A stretch of DNA of 64,000 nt from Nitrospirota bacterium (GCA_004321925.1 SCQH01000042.1:1-64000); one strand, 5' to 3'; counted from the first letter of the stretch, positions 50,769-59,658 are shown. Numbers and translations are program-made. Notes: a model not told the origin generated them from the sequence alone.

Positions 50769-52454
50769 ATGTTCTCCTTATTTATTTTCTTTAACCGCTT
50801 CTTAATTGCCGTGTCCGGGGACATCAAGAGGCCCCTGGCCGCTATCCTGCTCCTCTCAGGACTGCTGCTTCTTCCGGCCGGCAATACTGCCCTGGCAGCT
50901 CCTTCCCCTGCCCTCAGGCTGATCACCACTGCCTCACAGCAGGAGGCTGCTGCCATCCTCGAAGAGGTCAGGAAGGGCGGTTCCTTTGCCCTGCTCGCCC
51001 GCGAACGTTCCCTGGATGAAAGCAGGGAGACTTACGGAGAGGTAAGCCCCGACCGCCAGAAGCTCCTTCCCCTTCAGATCAGAAAGGCCCTCAACAGCCT
51101 GGCCGAGGGTGAGGTCAGCAGGGTCATCCCTCTTGAAGCCGGCCGCTTCGCAATAATCCAGCATATCGACCTGAGCTTCTACCGTCAGGGCGCAAAGGCC
51201 TTCAGGCAGGGCGACCACAAGGCGGCCGAAAAAGATCTCCTGCAGCATATAAAGATCAATCCGGATGCGGTGAAGGCCCGCCTCATGCTCGGCGAGATAT
51301 ACGAACACCGGAAAGAAGACCTCAGGGCCTCCGGCATGTATAAGGACACCCTCCTCTATGATGCGAATAACCGGGAGGCACAGACCCGGCTGGCACGGCT
51401 CACCAGCAGGCCGGTCCGGGAACCGTCAGCCTCTGTCGCAGCAGTCAGCAAACCGCAGGAGGCAGCGGCCCCGGCAACACTCCCTGAGAAGAGGTCTGAG
51501 GTGAAGCCTGAAAGGAAAGATGCTCAGGAGGTCGCGGCCCTGCCCCGCAAGGATACGGTTCAGGACACGGTCTTGCCTAAGCTCCCGGAACAGCCCAAAC
51601 CTGTCGGGATAATGACACAGCCGGCCGAAATAAAGACCGAACCGACTGAAAAAAAGCCATCTGAAAAGAAAAAGGAACTGGCTGCCCGGCCCCCGGACAA
51701 GCCGGCAGAGAAGATCATCCAGCCCCGGCCCATGACAAAGACGATGCCGGCGGCAGGACCTGTCAGGGAGATATCCCCGTTAAAGGTCCCCGAAGAGATC
51801 GCCTCAGCGGCAAAGAGGCCGGCCTTACCCCTGAGGATGATCGTGACAGACAGCCCTGAAAAGGCCCTCGACATCCTTGCAGAGCTCAGGAAGGGCAAGC
51901 CCTTCTTCTTCCTTGCCCATGACCGGTCGATCGACAAAAAAAGCGCTGAGGAATACGGCTATCTCGGAGAGGTCGAGCCGGGGTCGCTCCACCCCGACAT
52001 GGAGGCCGCGCTCATTGGCCTGAAGGTGAACAGGCCGAGCAATATCATTAAACTTGACGAAGCACGTTATGTTATTATAATGGTCAGGCAGAACAGATAT
52101 TTTCATGAGGCTGAAGAGGCCTTCGGGGCAAAGGAGTACGCAAAGGCAGGTCTGCTGCTTAAGAGGCATCTGGAACTCAACCCGGATGATCTGAAGGCCT
52201 GGCTCCTGCTTGCAGGCTCCTGCGAGGCAGTGAAGGACCATAAAGGGGCCGAAGAGGCCTATGGTCAGGCCCTGGCCTTCCGGCCAAAGGCCGCAGAACT
52301 CTATGAAGGGCTTGGAAAATTGTATCTGAGACTGGCAGAAGATGAAAAGGCGCGAGAAGTATTCAGGACCGGGCAGAGATATGTCCCGTCGTCCAATATC
52401 TTCGAGAGGCTTATCGAGATAACCGATATCCTGATGATAGGCAAAGGAGAGTGA
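50769..52454 (+). CDS. Exported protein with two parvulin-like and TPR modules
   Basis: This 561-aa exported protein contains the same module twice. Residues 55-135 and 350-435 are parvulin-like (ILEEVRKGGSFALLARERSL; ILAELRKGKPFFFLAHDRSI). Each is followed by TPR helices (AEKDLLQHIKINPDAVKARL; AGLLLKRHLELNPDDLKAWL). A Pro/Lys/Glu-rich linker (215-345) joins them. The module probably acts as a periplasmic chaperone. The start is uncertain: ATG 50769 has GAGG from the palindromic repeat, but a GTG at 50811 would give a cleaner signal peptide. The NlpC/P60 gene follows four bases later. Confidence 0.82.
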   Translation: MFSLFIFFNRFLIAVSGDIKRPLAAILLLSGLLLLPAGNTALAAPSPALRLITTASQQEAAAILEEVRKGGSFALLARERSLDESRETYGEVSPDRQKLLPLQIRKALNSLAEGEVSRVIPLEAGRFAIIQHIDLSFYRQGAKAFRQGDHKAAEKDLLQHIKINPDAVKARLMLGEIYEHRKEDLRASGMYKDTLLYDANNREAQTRLARLTSRPVREPSASVAAVSKPQEAAAPATLPEKRSEVKPERKDAQEVAALPRKDTVQDTVLPKLPEQPKPVGIMTQPAEIKTEPTEKKPSEKKKELAARPPDKPAEKIIQPRPMTKTMPAAGPVREISPLKVPEEIASAAKRPALPLRMIVTDSPEKALDILAELRKGKPFFFLAHDRSIDKKSAEEYGYLGEVEPGSLHPDMEAALIGLKVNRPSNIIKLDEARYVIIMVRQNRYFHEAEEAFGAKEYAKAGLLLKRHLELNPDDLKAWLLLAGSCEAVKDHKGAEEAYGQALAFRPKAAELYEGLGKLYLRLAEDEKAREVFRTGQRYVPSSNIFERLIEITDILMIGKGE

Positions 52455-52458
52455 TCGG

Positions 52459-53454
52459 ATGAAGAAATCAAGATCCCTGTTACTGACGGCCATTGCCCTA
52501 TCCGGGGCCATATCCCTGGCCATATCTATCATCATATCATTCCTGGCCCCTGAGGCCGCGTTTGCTGCCGGCCGCAGCAGGCATGCCGCCAAAAGCTCCG
52601 CCAGGAACTCCGCCCAAAGCTCTGTAATGAACGGAAGCGCGCCGAAGCTGGCGATCGTCAACACCCCTGCAGCAGGCGTCTTTGCAAAGACCTCAGAATC
52701 CTCTGAAAGGGTGAGCGAAGTGCTCCTGGGCGATGAGTTCAGGGTGACCTCTCTCAGCCGAGGCTGGGCCTGCGGCACGATCCCCTCGCAGAAGGGCTAT
52801 AAGGGCTGCCTCCTCGCAAAGAACCTCATCTTCCCGAAGAAGGACGATTTCTTCAGGAACAGCTCCTTCCTCCAGGTCAAGGAAAAACGCTCCCTGCTGA
52901 CCCTTGCCAACGGCACGACCCTGCCGGTCAATGTCAGCACCCGGCTCCCGGTCACCGGAAGGACCGGCGAGACCTTTGAGGTCCTGCTGCCTGACGGAAG
53001 CACCGGCTCCCTGCAGGCCTCTGCCTGTGTCCTTGAGGACGAGAACTTCGGCAGGCATGTCGCACCTGAAGACATCATGAACGCGGCCGCCTTCCTCGGG
53101 GCTGATTATAAATGGGGCGGCATCACTGCCTCGGGCATGGACTGCTCCGGCTTTGTCTATACCGTCTTCAGGATGAACGGGATACTTCTGAAAAGGGACT
53201 CCTATATGCAGGCGGACGAAGGCAGGGAGATACCGATGAGCGATCTGCAGGCCGGAGACCTCCTCTTTTTCAAGTCAAAGAACGGCAAGCGCATCTCACA
53301 TGTCGGCATCTATATCGGCTACGGGAACTTCATCCATGCAAGCAAATCCATGAACTCGGTCACCATAAGCAGCCTCGACGGCCCCTTCAAAAAGAACCTC
53401 GCCGCAGTCAGACGGATCCTCAAGACAGCCAAGAGCCAAGAGCTTAGAGCGTAA
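52459..53454 (+). CDS. Secreted NlpC/P60 cell-wall peptidase with SH3-like domains
   Basis: This 331-aa exported peptidase probably cuts peptidoglycan stem peptides. A signal peptide (to about 37) is followed by a low-complexity Ser/Ala/Arg stretch and two SH3-like domains (60-125 and 135-195). The NlpC/P60 domain from 205 has the catalytic Cys in GMDCSGFVY, His in ISHVGIYIG and third polar residue in NFIHASK, so the triad is intact. It follows the PPIase/TPR gene by four bases. The last codons (KTAKSQELRA) are close in sequence to the repeat beyond the stop. Confidence 0.93.
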   Translation: MKKSRSLLLTAIALSGAISLAISIIISFLAPEAAFAAGRSRHAAKSSARNSAQSSVMNGSAPKLAIVNTPAAGVFAKTSESSERVSEVLLGDEFRVTSLSRGWACGTIPSQKGYKGCLLAKNLIFPKKDDFFRNSSFLQVKEKRSLLTLANGTTLPVNVSTRLPVTGRTGETFEVLLPDGSTGSLQASACVLEDENFGRHVAPEDIMNAAAFLGADYKWGGITASGMDCSGFVYTVFRMNGILLKRDSYMQADEGREIPMSDLQAGDLLFFKSKNGKRISHVGIYIGYGNFIHASKSMNSVTISSLDGPFKKNLAAVRRILKTAKSQELRA

Positions 53455-53471
53455 CAAAACACACAAAACAG

Positions 53472-53775
<304 letters not shown>

Positions 53776-53888
53776 AAGCCGGAATGACAAAGTTGGACTA
53801 TTTGATTGCCGGTTTTCTAGGTTCTAAGCCCGTAAGGCATTAGGCGTAGGCTGTTAAAACACTTTGCGATGTACTTTTATGTTGTTTT

Positions 53889-53920
53889 GAACTTAGAACT
53901 TTGAACGTTGAACTTAGAAC
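53889..53920 (-). repeat. Inverted heptamer arm facing the 50-bp array
   Basis: GAACTTAGAACTTTGAACG-type sequence is the complement of the array at 53472-53775. Together they make a large inverted pair between two convergent genes. The 100 bases between hold a palindrome fragment and otherwise nothing recognisable. Confidence 0.75.
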
Positions 53921-53939
53921 TTCTGTTGGTGTTGATCTT

Positions 53940-55454
53940 TTATTCGTTGAGATGTTTTGAGAGTTTTTGGGCGAGGGTCTTGTCCAGTTTTTTGAGGGTG
54001 TTGTATTCGTTCAGGGCAGAGGCCGTGTCGCCCATGCCGATGTAGAGAACGGCAAGGAGATACCGGGCGTCGGAATTGTCCGGCCTGATCCGTATAGCCT
54101 GCTTAAACGCATCGAGCGCTTCCTGGTTCTTCCCCATGCTGCCGTAGGCGGCCCCGATATTGGTATAGGCCTCGCTGAACTCCGGCTTCAGACCGAGCGC
54201 CCGGGACGAGGCAGCCGCAGCCTCCTCAAATCTCCCCAGCCTGCCATAGACGATCCCGAGGCGGTTCAGCGCCTCCGCGTCATCAGGCCTGATATTCAGG
54301 ACCCTGGTGAAGGCCTCGAGCGCCTCCGGGAGCTGACCGGCCTTGCTATGGGCGACCCCGAGATTAAAATGCGCCTCCGCATGATCAGGCCTGATCCGCA
54401 CCACCTGCTTTAAGGCCCCGATCGCCTCCGGGAACCTGGCCATCTTGCCGTAGGCCACGCCGAGGTTATTATAGGCATCCACATTGTCAGGGCTGAGCTT
54501 CACCGCCTGCGTAAAGGCGGCCAGCGCCTCCTCCTGCCTTCCAAGGTTGCTATAGGCCACGCCGAGATTATTATAGGCCTCGGCATTGCCGGGTTCCAGC
54601 CTGACCACCTCCCTGAAGGCCTCGACCGCCTCCTGCTGCCTGCCTGCCCTGCCTGAGACGAGCCCGAGGTTGTAATACGCCCCGGCATTACCGGCGCTCA
54701 TCCGGGCCGCTTCCTGGTAGGCCGAGATCGCCTCCTCAGACCTTCCGGTCTCTGCCTCATACGCCAGCCCCAGCTCGAAATAGGCCCGTGCCAGGAGCTG
54801 CCGCTTGAAGGCCTCGACCAGTTCAGAGAGCTGCTTCACCGAAACGACCAGCTTCGGCCCCTTGACCGGACGGGTGAAATGGCTGACCAGCCCGATCACC
54901 TCACCCTTCGCATTAAAGACCGGCGCCCCCTCATGCTCAGCAGAGGAGGCCTGAGGCACCTCGAAGCTGCCGTCCTTCGGCAGGATATTCTTTATGATCC
55001 CTCCCAGGACCAGGGTCGGCCGGCCGGGGCTGCTGCTGATGACGTAATAGGGGTCGCCCTTGCGGGGCTTATAGCCGGCCGCAAGTTTCACCGGGTCCAA
55101 ACCCTTTGCAGCCACCTTCAGGAGGCTGATCCCCCTGACCCTGTCAGTGGCTATGACAGACTCAAGCCCGAGGTCCTTCCCGTCCCCGGTCCTGAAGGAT
55201 ATCCTGGTTTCGCCTTCGCTCCATTGCGAGATGAGCCAGGAGCTGGTTGCCACGATGCCGCCCGACCCCAGGACAAAACCCTTGCCCGAGGCGATCGTTC
55301 TTTGCTTTGAGTCGTAGATGCTGATATGCAGGATTGACTTCCGGTGGGAGGCGACCGCCATGCTGTCTGCCACGGCATCCGTCCTTGCAGCGCTAAGGAG
55401 CAGAGCCGCCGCAAGGACCGCAGTAATAACTGACCTGAACAAACCAGAACGCAT
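53940..55454 (-). CDS. Exported trypsin-fold pseudo-protease with eight or so TPRs
   Basis: This 504-aa exported protein has a signal peptide, then a DegP-like trypsin fold (about 35-215), then TPR repeats to the end (YNNLGVAYSNLGRQEEALAA and similar). The protease fold keeps GSGGIVATSSWLI and GAPVFNAKGEVIG, but the catalytic His, Asp and Ser are all replaced: SSW in place of NHV, GISLLKV in place of DLALLKV, and EHEGAPV in place of GNSGGPV. It should bind peptides without cutting them. The start at ATG 55454 has no clear ribosome site; a GTG at 55469 is possible. Confidence 0.85.
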   Translation of the reverse strand: MRSGLFRSVITAVLAAALLLSAARTDAVADSMAVASHRKSILHISIYDSKQRTIASGKGFVLGSGGIVATSSWLISQWSEGETRISFRTGDGKDLGLESVIATDRVRGISLLKVAAKGLDPVKLAAGYKPRKGDPYYVISSSPGRPTLVLGGIIKNILPKDGSFEVPQASSAEHEGAPVFNAKGEVIGLVSHFTRPVKGPKLVVSVKQLSELVEAFKRQLLARAYFELGLAYEAETGRSEEAISAYQEAARMSAGNAGAYYNLGLVSGRAGRQQEAVEAFREVVRLEPGNAEAYNNLGVAYSNLGRQEEALAAFTQAVKLSPDNVDAYNNLGVAYGKMARFPEAIGALKQVVRIRPDHAEAHFNLGVAHSKAGQLPEALEAFTRVLNIRPDDAEALNRLGIVYGRLGRFEEAAAASSRALGLKPEFSEAYTNIGAAYGSMGKNQEALDAFKQAIRIRPDNSDARYLLAVLYIGMGDTASALNEYNTLKKLDKTLAQKLSKHLNE

Positions 55455-55469
55455 GAGAAAGGATAACAC

Positions 55470-55850
55470 AACACTAAACCAATTTTGAATTTTGAATTCT
55501 TAATTTTGAATTGCGGTAGCAACGGCAAGCTGACAGGCGAATACCAGCTGGCAAGCTCTCAAGCTGGTAAGCCTGAGGTCCGGGGCAACGCCCCGAGGCA
55601 AAAGTATTGGCGACAACAGCTAATTCTTAATTTTGAATTGCTGTAGCGAGCATTTTATTTATATCAATTCCTAATTAACTGAAAGTTACATGAATTAAGA
55701 ATTTTGTGAAGGGAATAGAGCTAAGCGCAAAACCAGCTGGCAAGCTTGCAGGCCGACCAGCTGGTTTTTATGATATGGACATAACACATCGTGTTACCTT
55801 GAATTAAGAATTTAAAATTCAAAATTCAAAATTGCTTTTTATTTTTGTTG
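55470..55850. repeat. AT-rich and mixed repeat mosaic
   Basis: The gap holds TTTTGAATTCTTAATTTTGAATT blocks (55483-55513, 55621-55640 and, reversed, 55800-55834). It also has a reversed piece of the 97-bp family (ACAGGCGAATACCAGCTGG, 55531-55552), the hairpin CCAGCTGGCAAGC..CCGACCAGCTGG near 55733-55765, and a CATAACACATCGTGTTA palindrome near 55787-55803. I see no gene here. Confidence 0.8.
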
Positions 55851-56348
55851 TTATTTCGCCTTATTCATCCGTTCCGGCCCCGGGAGGTGCGGCTTCTCAT
55901 CAACGATCCCTTTCTGAAAGGCCCCGGGACAGTTCACCCTGTCAAGGTTGAAGCGGCCGCTGTCGCCATGCAGGTTGTTCCAAGCCCCGTCAGTCCCCGA
56001 ATAGGTGTCCAGGCTGACGACGATGTTCCAGGTAACGCTCCAGCAGAAATTCGGCTCGTTGGCAGCGGTCCAGAGGCCCATTACCACGCTGTTGCCGACA
56101 GCAGTTGCGGTCCCGGTCAACGGCTGCACATTCGTCCCGTTGCAGAAATCACCGAGCCGGTAGCCGGTCAGCTCATAATTATCGAAAGGAAAACCGAAGC
56201 TCCCGTAATCCATGACCCAGAGCCTGTCGAAGTTGTCCACAAAACAGACCCTCCCCTGAACATCCCCGGCGCTCGCAGCAGCGGCAAGACCAAGGGTCAA
56301 AACCAGAACAGCCAGCAACAATCCCCTCAAAGCCCAAGCTCTCATCAT
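55851..56348 (-). CDS. Uncharacterised small secreted protein
   Basis: I do not recognise this 165-aa protein. The start at ATG 56348 follows AAGGAGGACGTT. The signal peptide LLLAVLVLTLGLAAAASAGD is clear. The mature part (about 135 aa) is rich in aromatic, Asn and Gly residues, with four Cys (RVCFVD, DFCNGT, NFCWSV, VNCPGA) that could form two disulfides, suggesting a compact beta-sheet fold exported to the periplasm or outside. It stands alone with repeat mosaics on both sides. A recently acquired or fast-evolving gene is possible. Confidence 0.75.
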   Translation of the reverse strand: MMRAWALRGLLLAVLVLTLGLAAAASAGDVQGRVCFVDNFDRLWVMDYGSFGFPFDNYELTGYRLGDFCNGTNVQPLTGTATAVGNSVVMGLWTAANEPNFCWSVTWNIVVSLDTYSGTDGAWNNLHGDSGRFNLDRVNCPGAFQKGIVDEKPHLPGPERMNKAK

Positions 56349-56435
56349 AACGTCCTCCTTATTCTCTTTAATATCTTATTATACCAGATATTAAAGAGCA
56401 CAGCGCATAGCAACAACAAGCTGACAGGCGAACCG

Positions 56436-56770
56436 TGAAATGTGAATCGTGAAACGTGAAGTGTTTTTAACACCGTACAGCTCACACCTTACGTCTAACT
56501 TGATATTTTTTTGTCGGCAGGGTTTCCCCATCAGAAAATTCCAGGGATGTGACCGAGGTTGAGGGTTAAGAATTTTAGACTGTCTGAAGCCCCGGATATG
56601 GAATGATGTTCTTCCTCGCGGGGCAAGTTTCTAAAATTTACCGAGACCGACCGAGCAGACCGTTAAGGATTTTCGTCGGGGCGGCCTTCTTTGCTTAAAG
56701 CACCTACTGTCGGTGGTTCATTTTCTTGGGCACGCAAGAAAAGAACCGGGGTCAGGGGCAGAGCCCCGAC
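56436..56770 (-). repeat. Large structured repeat, copy B (reverse)
   Basis: This is the reverse complement of the copy at 24386-24700, matching over the whole length, including the outer AAGGTGTGAGCTGTACGGTG and TTCACGTTTCACGATTCAC blocks. It contains an internal variant (CACCTACTGTCGGTGG) that is also seen in copy D. Copies B and C face away from each other and could pair as a giant hairpin. Confidence 0.85.
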
Positions 56771-56824
56771 AACAACTCGCGAGAGAAATAAAAAGCCGGT
56801 GATAAATTTTTTGCAGTTTTTTGC

Positions 56825-57038
56825 CTCGGGGCGTTGCCCCGGACCCCAGTCACCTTTCTTGACGGCCAAGAAACGTGACCCAAAGAAGGCCGCCCCGGCG
56901 AAAATTCCTTAACGGTCCAACCGGCAGTCCTCGGGGAATTTCAGGAACTCGTCCAGGACTGGACTCAGACAGCCTGAAATTCTTTCCCTCCGGTCGTCCG
57001 GTTCGGACCTGGAATTTCCTGATGGGGAAATCTCAGCC
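56825..57038 (+). repeat. Large structured repeat, copy C (forward)
   Basis: It begins CTCGGGGCGTTGCCCCGG and keeps the CTTTCTTGACGGCCAAGAAA hairpin, AACGGTCCAACCGGC and the closing CCTGATGGGGAAATCTCAGCC. The central stem is more diverged than in copies A and B (CTGAAATT replaces CTAAAATT on both arms, so pairing is kept). It lacks the outer 70-base block. Confidence 0.8.
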
Positions 57039-57130
57039 AACACACTACACAGACACAAAAAAAGCTGGCAGACTTGAAAGCCGACCAGCCGGTTTATGAG
57101 AGGCTTGTTTTGTTTGAGTTTGTTGTTAAC

Positions 57131-57200
57131 GCTATGTCTTTGAGCTATGAGCTATGAGCTTTTGTTGCTATCTGTTGCGCTGTGCGCTATGCTCTATGCT
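57131..57200 (+). repeat. 97-bp-family fragment beside infC
   Basis: GCTATGTCTTTGAGCTATGAGCTATGAGC and TTTTGTTGCTATCTGTTGCGC repeat parts of the unit at 24718. The fragment abuts the infC stop codon region. Confidence 0.7.
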
Positions 57201-57203
57201 GTT

Positions 57204-57716
57204 TTACGACTTCGGCGCGACGACCATGGTTATGTTCTTGCCTTCGAACCGTGGCGCCTGCTCTATATTGAACTTCCCGGTGAGCTGGGAGGTTATCTTC
57301 TCAAAGGTCTTCATGCCATGCTCCTGGCGGATGATCTCCCTGCCCCGGAATATCATGACCACCTTGGCCTTGTCCCCGCCCTCGATGAACCGGTTGATGT
57401 TGCGGATCTTCAGGTCGAGGTCATGCTCGTTGATCTGGGGCCGCATCTTCACCTCTTTGACGTCGACGGTCTTCCGCGCGGCATGCTTTTTGTTCAGCTG
57501 GTATTTGTACTTGCCGAAATCAAGTATCTTGCATACCGGCGGGGCCGCGTTCGGTGAGACCTCGACCAGGTCAAGTTCTTTTTCCGCTGCCACCGCAAGG
57601 GCCTCCCTGACCGTCATAAGCCCGAGCTGTGCGCCTTCATTGTCAATGACCCTGATCTCCTTTGCCCTGATCTGCTCATTGACCCTGATACCTTTGGTAA
57701 TGTCCCTGTTGCTTAT
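57204..57716 (-). CDS. infC: Translation initiation factor IF-3 with non-canonical ATA start
   Basis: IF3 checks start codons and splits ribosomes. The protein is full length (170 aa) only if translation begins at ATA (57716-57714), which follows AGGAGG with 7 intervening bases. From there it reads ISNRDITKGIRVNEQIRAKE, the normal family N-terminus. In frame upstream, seven codons (ACT CCA GGA GGT GAA GAA ATA) follow a TAA with no ATG, GTG or TTG. The first ATG inside (57617) would delete the N-domain. ATT at codon 6 is a less likely start. E. coli infC uses AUU, so IF3 autocontrol is expected. The thrS stop overlaps its ribosome site. Confidence 0.92.
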   Translation of the reverse strand: MSNRDITKGIRVNEQIRAKEIRVIDNEGAQLGLMTVREALAVAAEKELDLVEVSPNAAPPVCKILDFGKYKYQLNKKHAARKTVDVKEVKMRPQINEHDLDLKIRNINRFIEGGDKAKVVMIFRGREIIRQEHGMKTFEKITSQLTGKFNIEQAPRFEGKNITMVVAPKS

Positions 57717-57720
57717 TTCT

Positions 57721-59616
57721 TCACCTCCTGGAGTTTATCTCTTCCTTCAGAAAAGATAGTAATTCTTCGATGGTAAAGGGGCCGATATTCTCCCCGTTAC
57801 GCTTCCTGACCGAGATCCTGCCTTCGGCCATTTCCTTGTCCCCTATTATAACCGAATACGGTATCTTCCTAATAGTGCTCTTGCGGATCTTGTTGCCGAT
57901 CTTTTCATTGCTGAGGTCCAGCTCCGGCCTGATCTCCTGATCGACCAGCCCTTCAAAGAGCTTCCCCGCATACTCCGCATGCTGCTCGGCGATCGTCAGG
58001 ACCGAGAGCTGCACCGGCGCAAGCCAGAGCGGGAAGGCCCCGAAATAATGCTCGATCAGGATGCCGAAGAACCTCTCGAGCGACCCCATCAGCGCACGGT
58101 GGACCATGATCGGCCGGTGCTCTTTGCCGTCGCTGCCGCGGAAGGTGACATCGAAGCGCTCGGGCAGGTTGAAATCGACCTGGATGGTGCTGCACTGCCA
58201 GGCCCTGCCGAGCGAGTCCTTCACCTTGATATCGATCTTCGGGCCGTAGAAGGCGCCGCCTCCCTCGTCGATGCTGCAGCTGAGACCCTTTGCCTTCAGC
58301 GCCGCATCGAGCGCCGCGGTCGCCTGCTCCCAGTGCTCGTCCGTTCCGACATATTTTTCGGGCCGGGTAGAGAGATAGGTGTCGAATTCCTCGAACCCGA
58401 AGGTCTTCAGGACATAGAGCGTAAAGTCCAGGACCCTGAGGATCTCCTCCTCCATCTGGTCAGGCCTGCAGAAGATATGGGCGTCGTCCTGCGTAAAGCC
58501 CCTCACCCTCAGGAGGCCGTGGAGCACGCCGGAGCGTTCATAGCGGTAGACCGTGCCGAGCTCCGCATAACGGACCGGCAGGTCGCGGTAGCTCTTGAGG
58601 CCGCTCTTATAGACATGAATATGGAAGGGGCAGTTCATCGGCTTGATCTCATACGGATAGCCCTCCACCTCCATCGGGGAATACATGTTCTCGTTATAGA
58701 AGTCGAGGTGGCCGCTGGTCTTCCAGAGGTCGAGCCGCGCAATATGCGGGGTATAGAGGATCTGGTAGCCGGCCTTCTGATGCCCCTTGCGCCAGAAGTC
58801 CTCGATCGTGCTGCGGATGATCGCGCCGTTGGGGTGCCAGAGGATCAGGCCCGGGCCGACCTCGTCGTTGATGCTGAAAAGGTCCAGCTCCTTGCCGAGC
58901 CGCCGGTGGTCCCTCTTTTTCACCTCTTCGAGGAAATCGAGATATTTCTTCAGCTCCTTCGGGTTCGTAAACGAGGTCCCGTATATCCTCTGAAGCATCT
59001 TCCTCTTTTCGTCGCCCCGCCAGTAGGCCCCGGCAATGCTCAGGAGCTTGAAGGCGGCTATCTGGCCGGTGGAGCTCAGGTGCGGCCCGCGGCAGAGGTC
59101 GATGAACCCGTCCTCTTCATAGAGCGTGACGGTCTCGTCCGGGATATCGGCGATGAGCTCTGCCTTGTAGGTCTCGGCCATGCCCTCAAAGAGGCTCAGG
59201 GCCTCAGCCTTTGAGACCACCCTCCGGGCAAACGGGGAGTTCTTCTTTATGAGGCCCTCCATCTCCTTTTCTATCGAGACGAGGTCCTCAGGGGTTAGGA
59301 CCCGGGGCAGGTCAAAGTCGTAATAAAAGCCGTCCTGTATGGCAGGGCCTATCGCCACCTTTGCCTCGGGGAAGAGCCGCTTGACCGCATGGGCCATGAC
59401 ATGAGAGGTGCTGTGCCTGAAGATCTCCCTGCCTTCCTCTGAATCAAAGGTCACGGGTTCGATCACATCGTCGGCACCAGGTGTGGTGAGGGAATTCAGG
59501 TCGATCAATTGGCCGTTGAGCTTTACGGCAACGGGCTTGATGCGTTTAAGATGGGTTTCGAGGTCTGAACTGTCACGGACTTCAAACTCTTTACCGCCGT
59601 CTACTTTGAGCTTAAT
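57721..59616 (-). CDS. thrS: Threonyl-tRNA synthetase with non-canonical ATT start
   Basis: ThrS charges tRNA-Thr and hydrolyses Ser-tRNA-Thr. The 631-aa protein has the N-terminal TGS domain (KLKVDGGKEFEVRDSS, VAVKLNGQLIDL), the editing-site motif HSTSHVMAHA, the zinc/aminoacylation segment KPMNCPFH, motif 2 VYRYERSGVLHGLLRVRGF, and the anticodon-binding domain (about 535-631). The TGS domain lies upstream of the first TTG (59508). In frame, only ATT at 59616 sits correctly, with GGAGG 7 bases before it; a TGA lies further up and no ATG, GTG or TTG intervenes. IF3 should therefore repress it. It is the first gene of the thrS-infC operon. Confidence 0.9.
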   Translation of the reverse strand: MKLKVDGGKEFEVRDSSDLETHLKRIKPVAVKLNGQLIDLNSLTTPGADDVIEPVTFDSEEGREIFRHSTSHVMAHAVKRLFPEAKVAIGPAIQDGFYYDFDLPRVLTPEDLVSIEKEMEGLIKKNSPFARRVVSKAEALSLFEGMAETYKAELIADIPDETVTLYEEDGFIDLCRGPHLSSTGQIAAFKLLSIAGAYWRGDEKRKMLQRIYGTSFTNPKELKKYLDFLEEVKKRDHRRLGKELDLFSINDEVGPGLILWHPNGAIIRSTIEDFWRKGHQKAGYQILYTPHIARLDLWKTSGHLDFYNENMYSPMEVEGYPYEIKPMNCPFHIHVYKSGLKSYRDLPVRYAELGTVYRYERSGVLHGLLRVRGFTQDDAHIFCRPDQMEEEILRVLDFTLYVLKTFGFEEFDTYLSTRPEKYVGTDEHWEQATAALDAALKAKGLSCSIDEGGGAFYGPKIDIKVKDSLGRAWQCSTIQVDFNLPERFDVTFRGSDGKEHRPIMVHRALMGSLERFFGILIEHYFGAFPLWLAPVQLSVLTIAEQHAEYAGKLFEGLVDQEIRPELDLSNEKIGNKIRKSTIRKIPYSVIIGDKEMAEGRISVRKRNGENIGPFTIEELLSFLKEEINSRR

Positions 59617-59658
59617 ACGAAAACCTCCGGATGTAAATGACTCTGCATGATGTCAGAT

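Noticed and set aside
56691-56912. A 73-aa frame with Pro/Lys-rich end in the large repeat
   Set aside because: It lies inside non-coding repeat copies B and C, and similar peptides appear in every copy; structure is conserved and coding is not.
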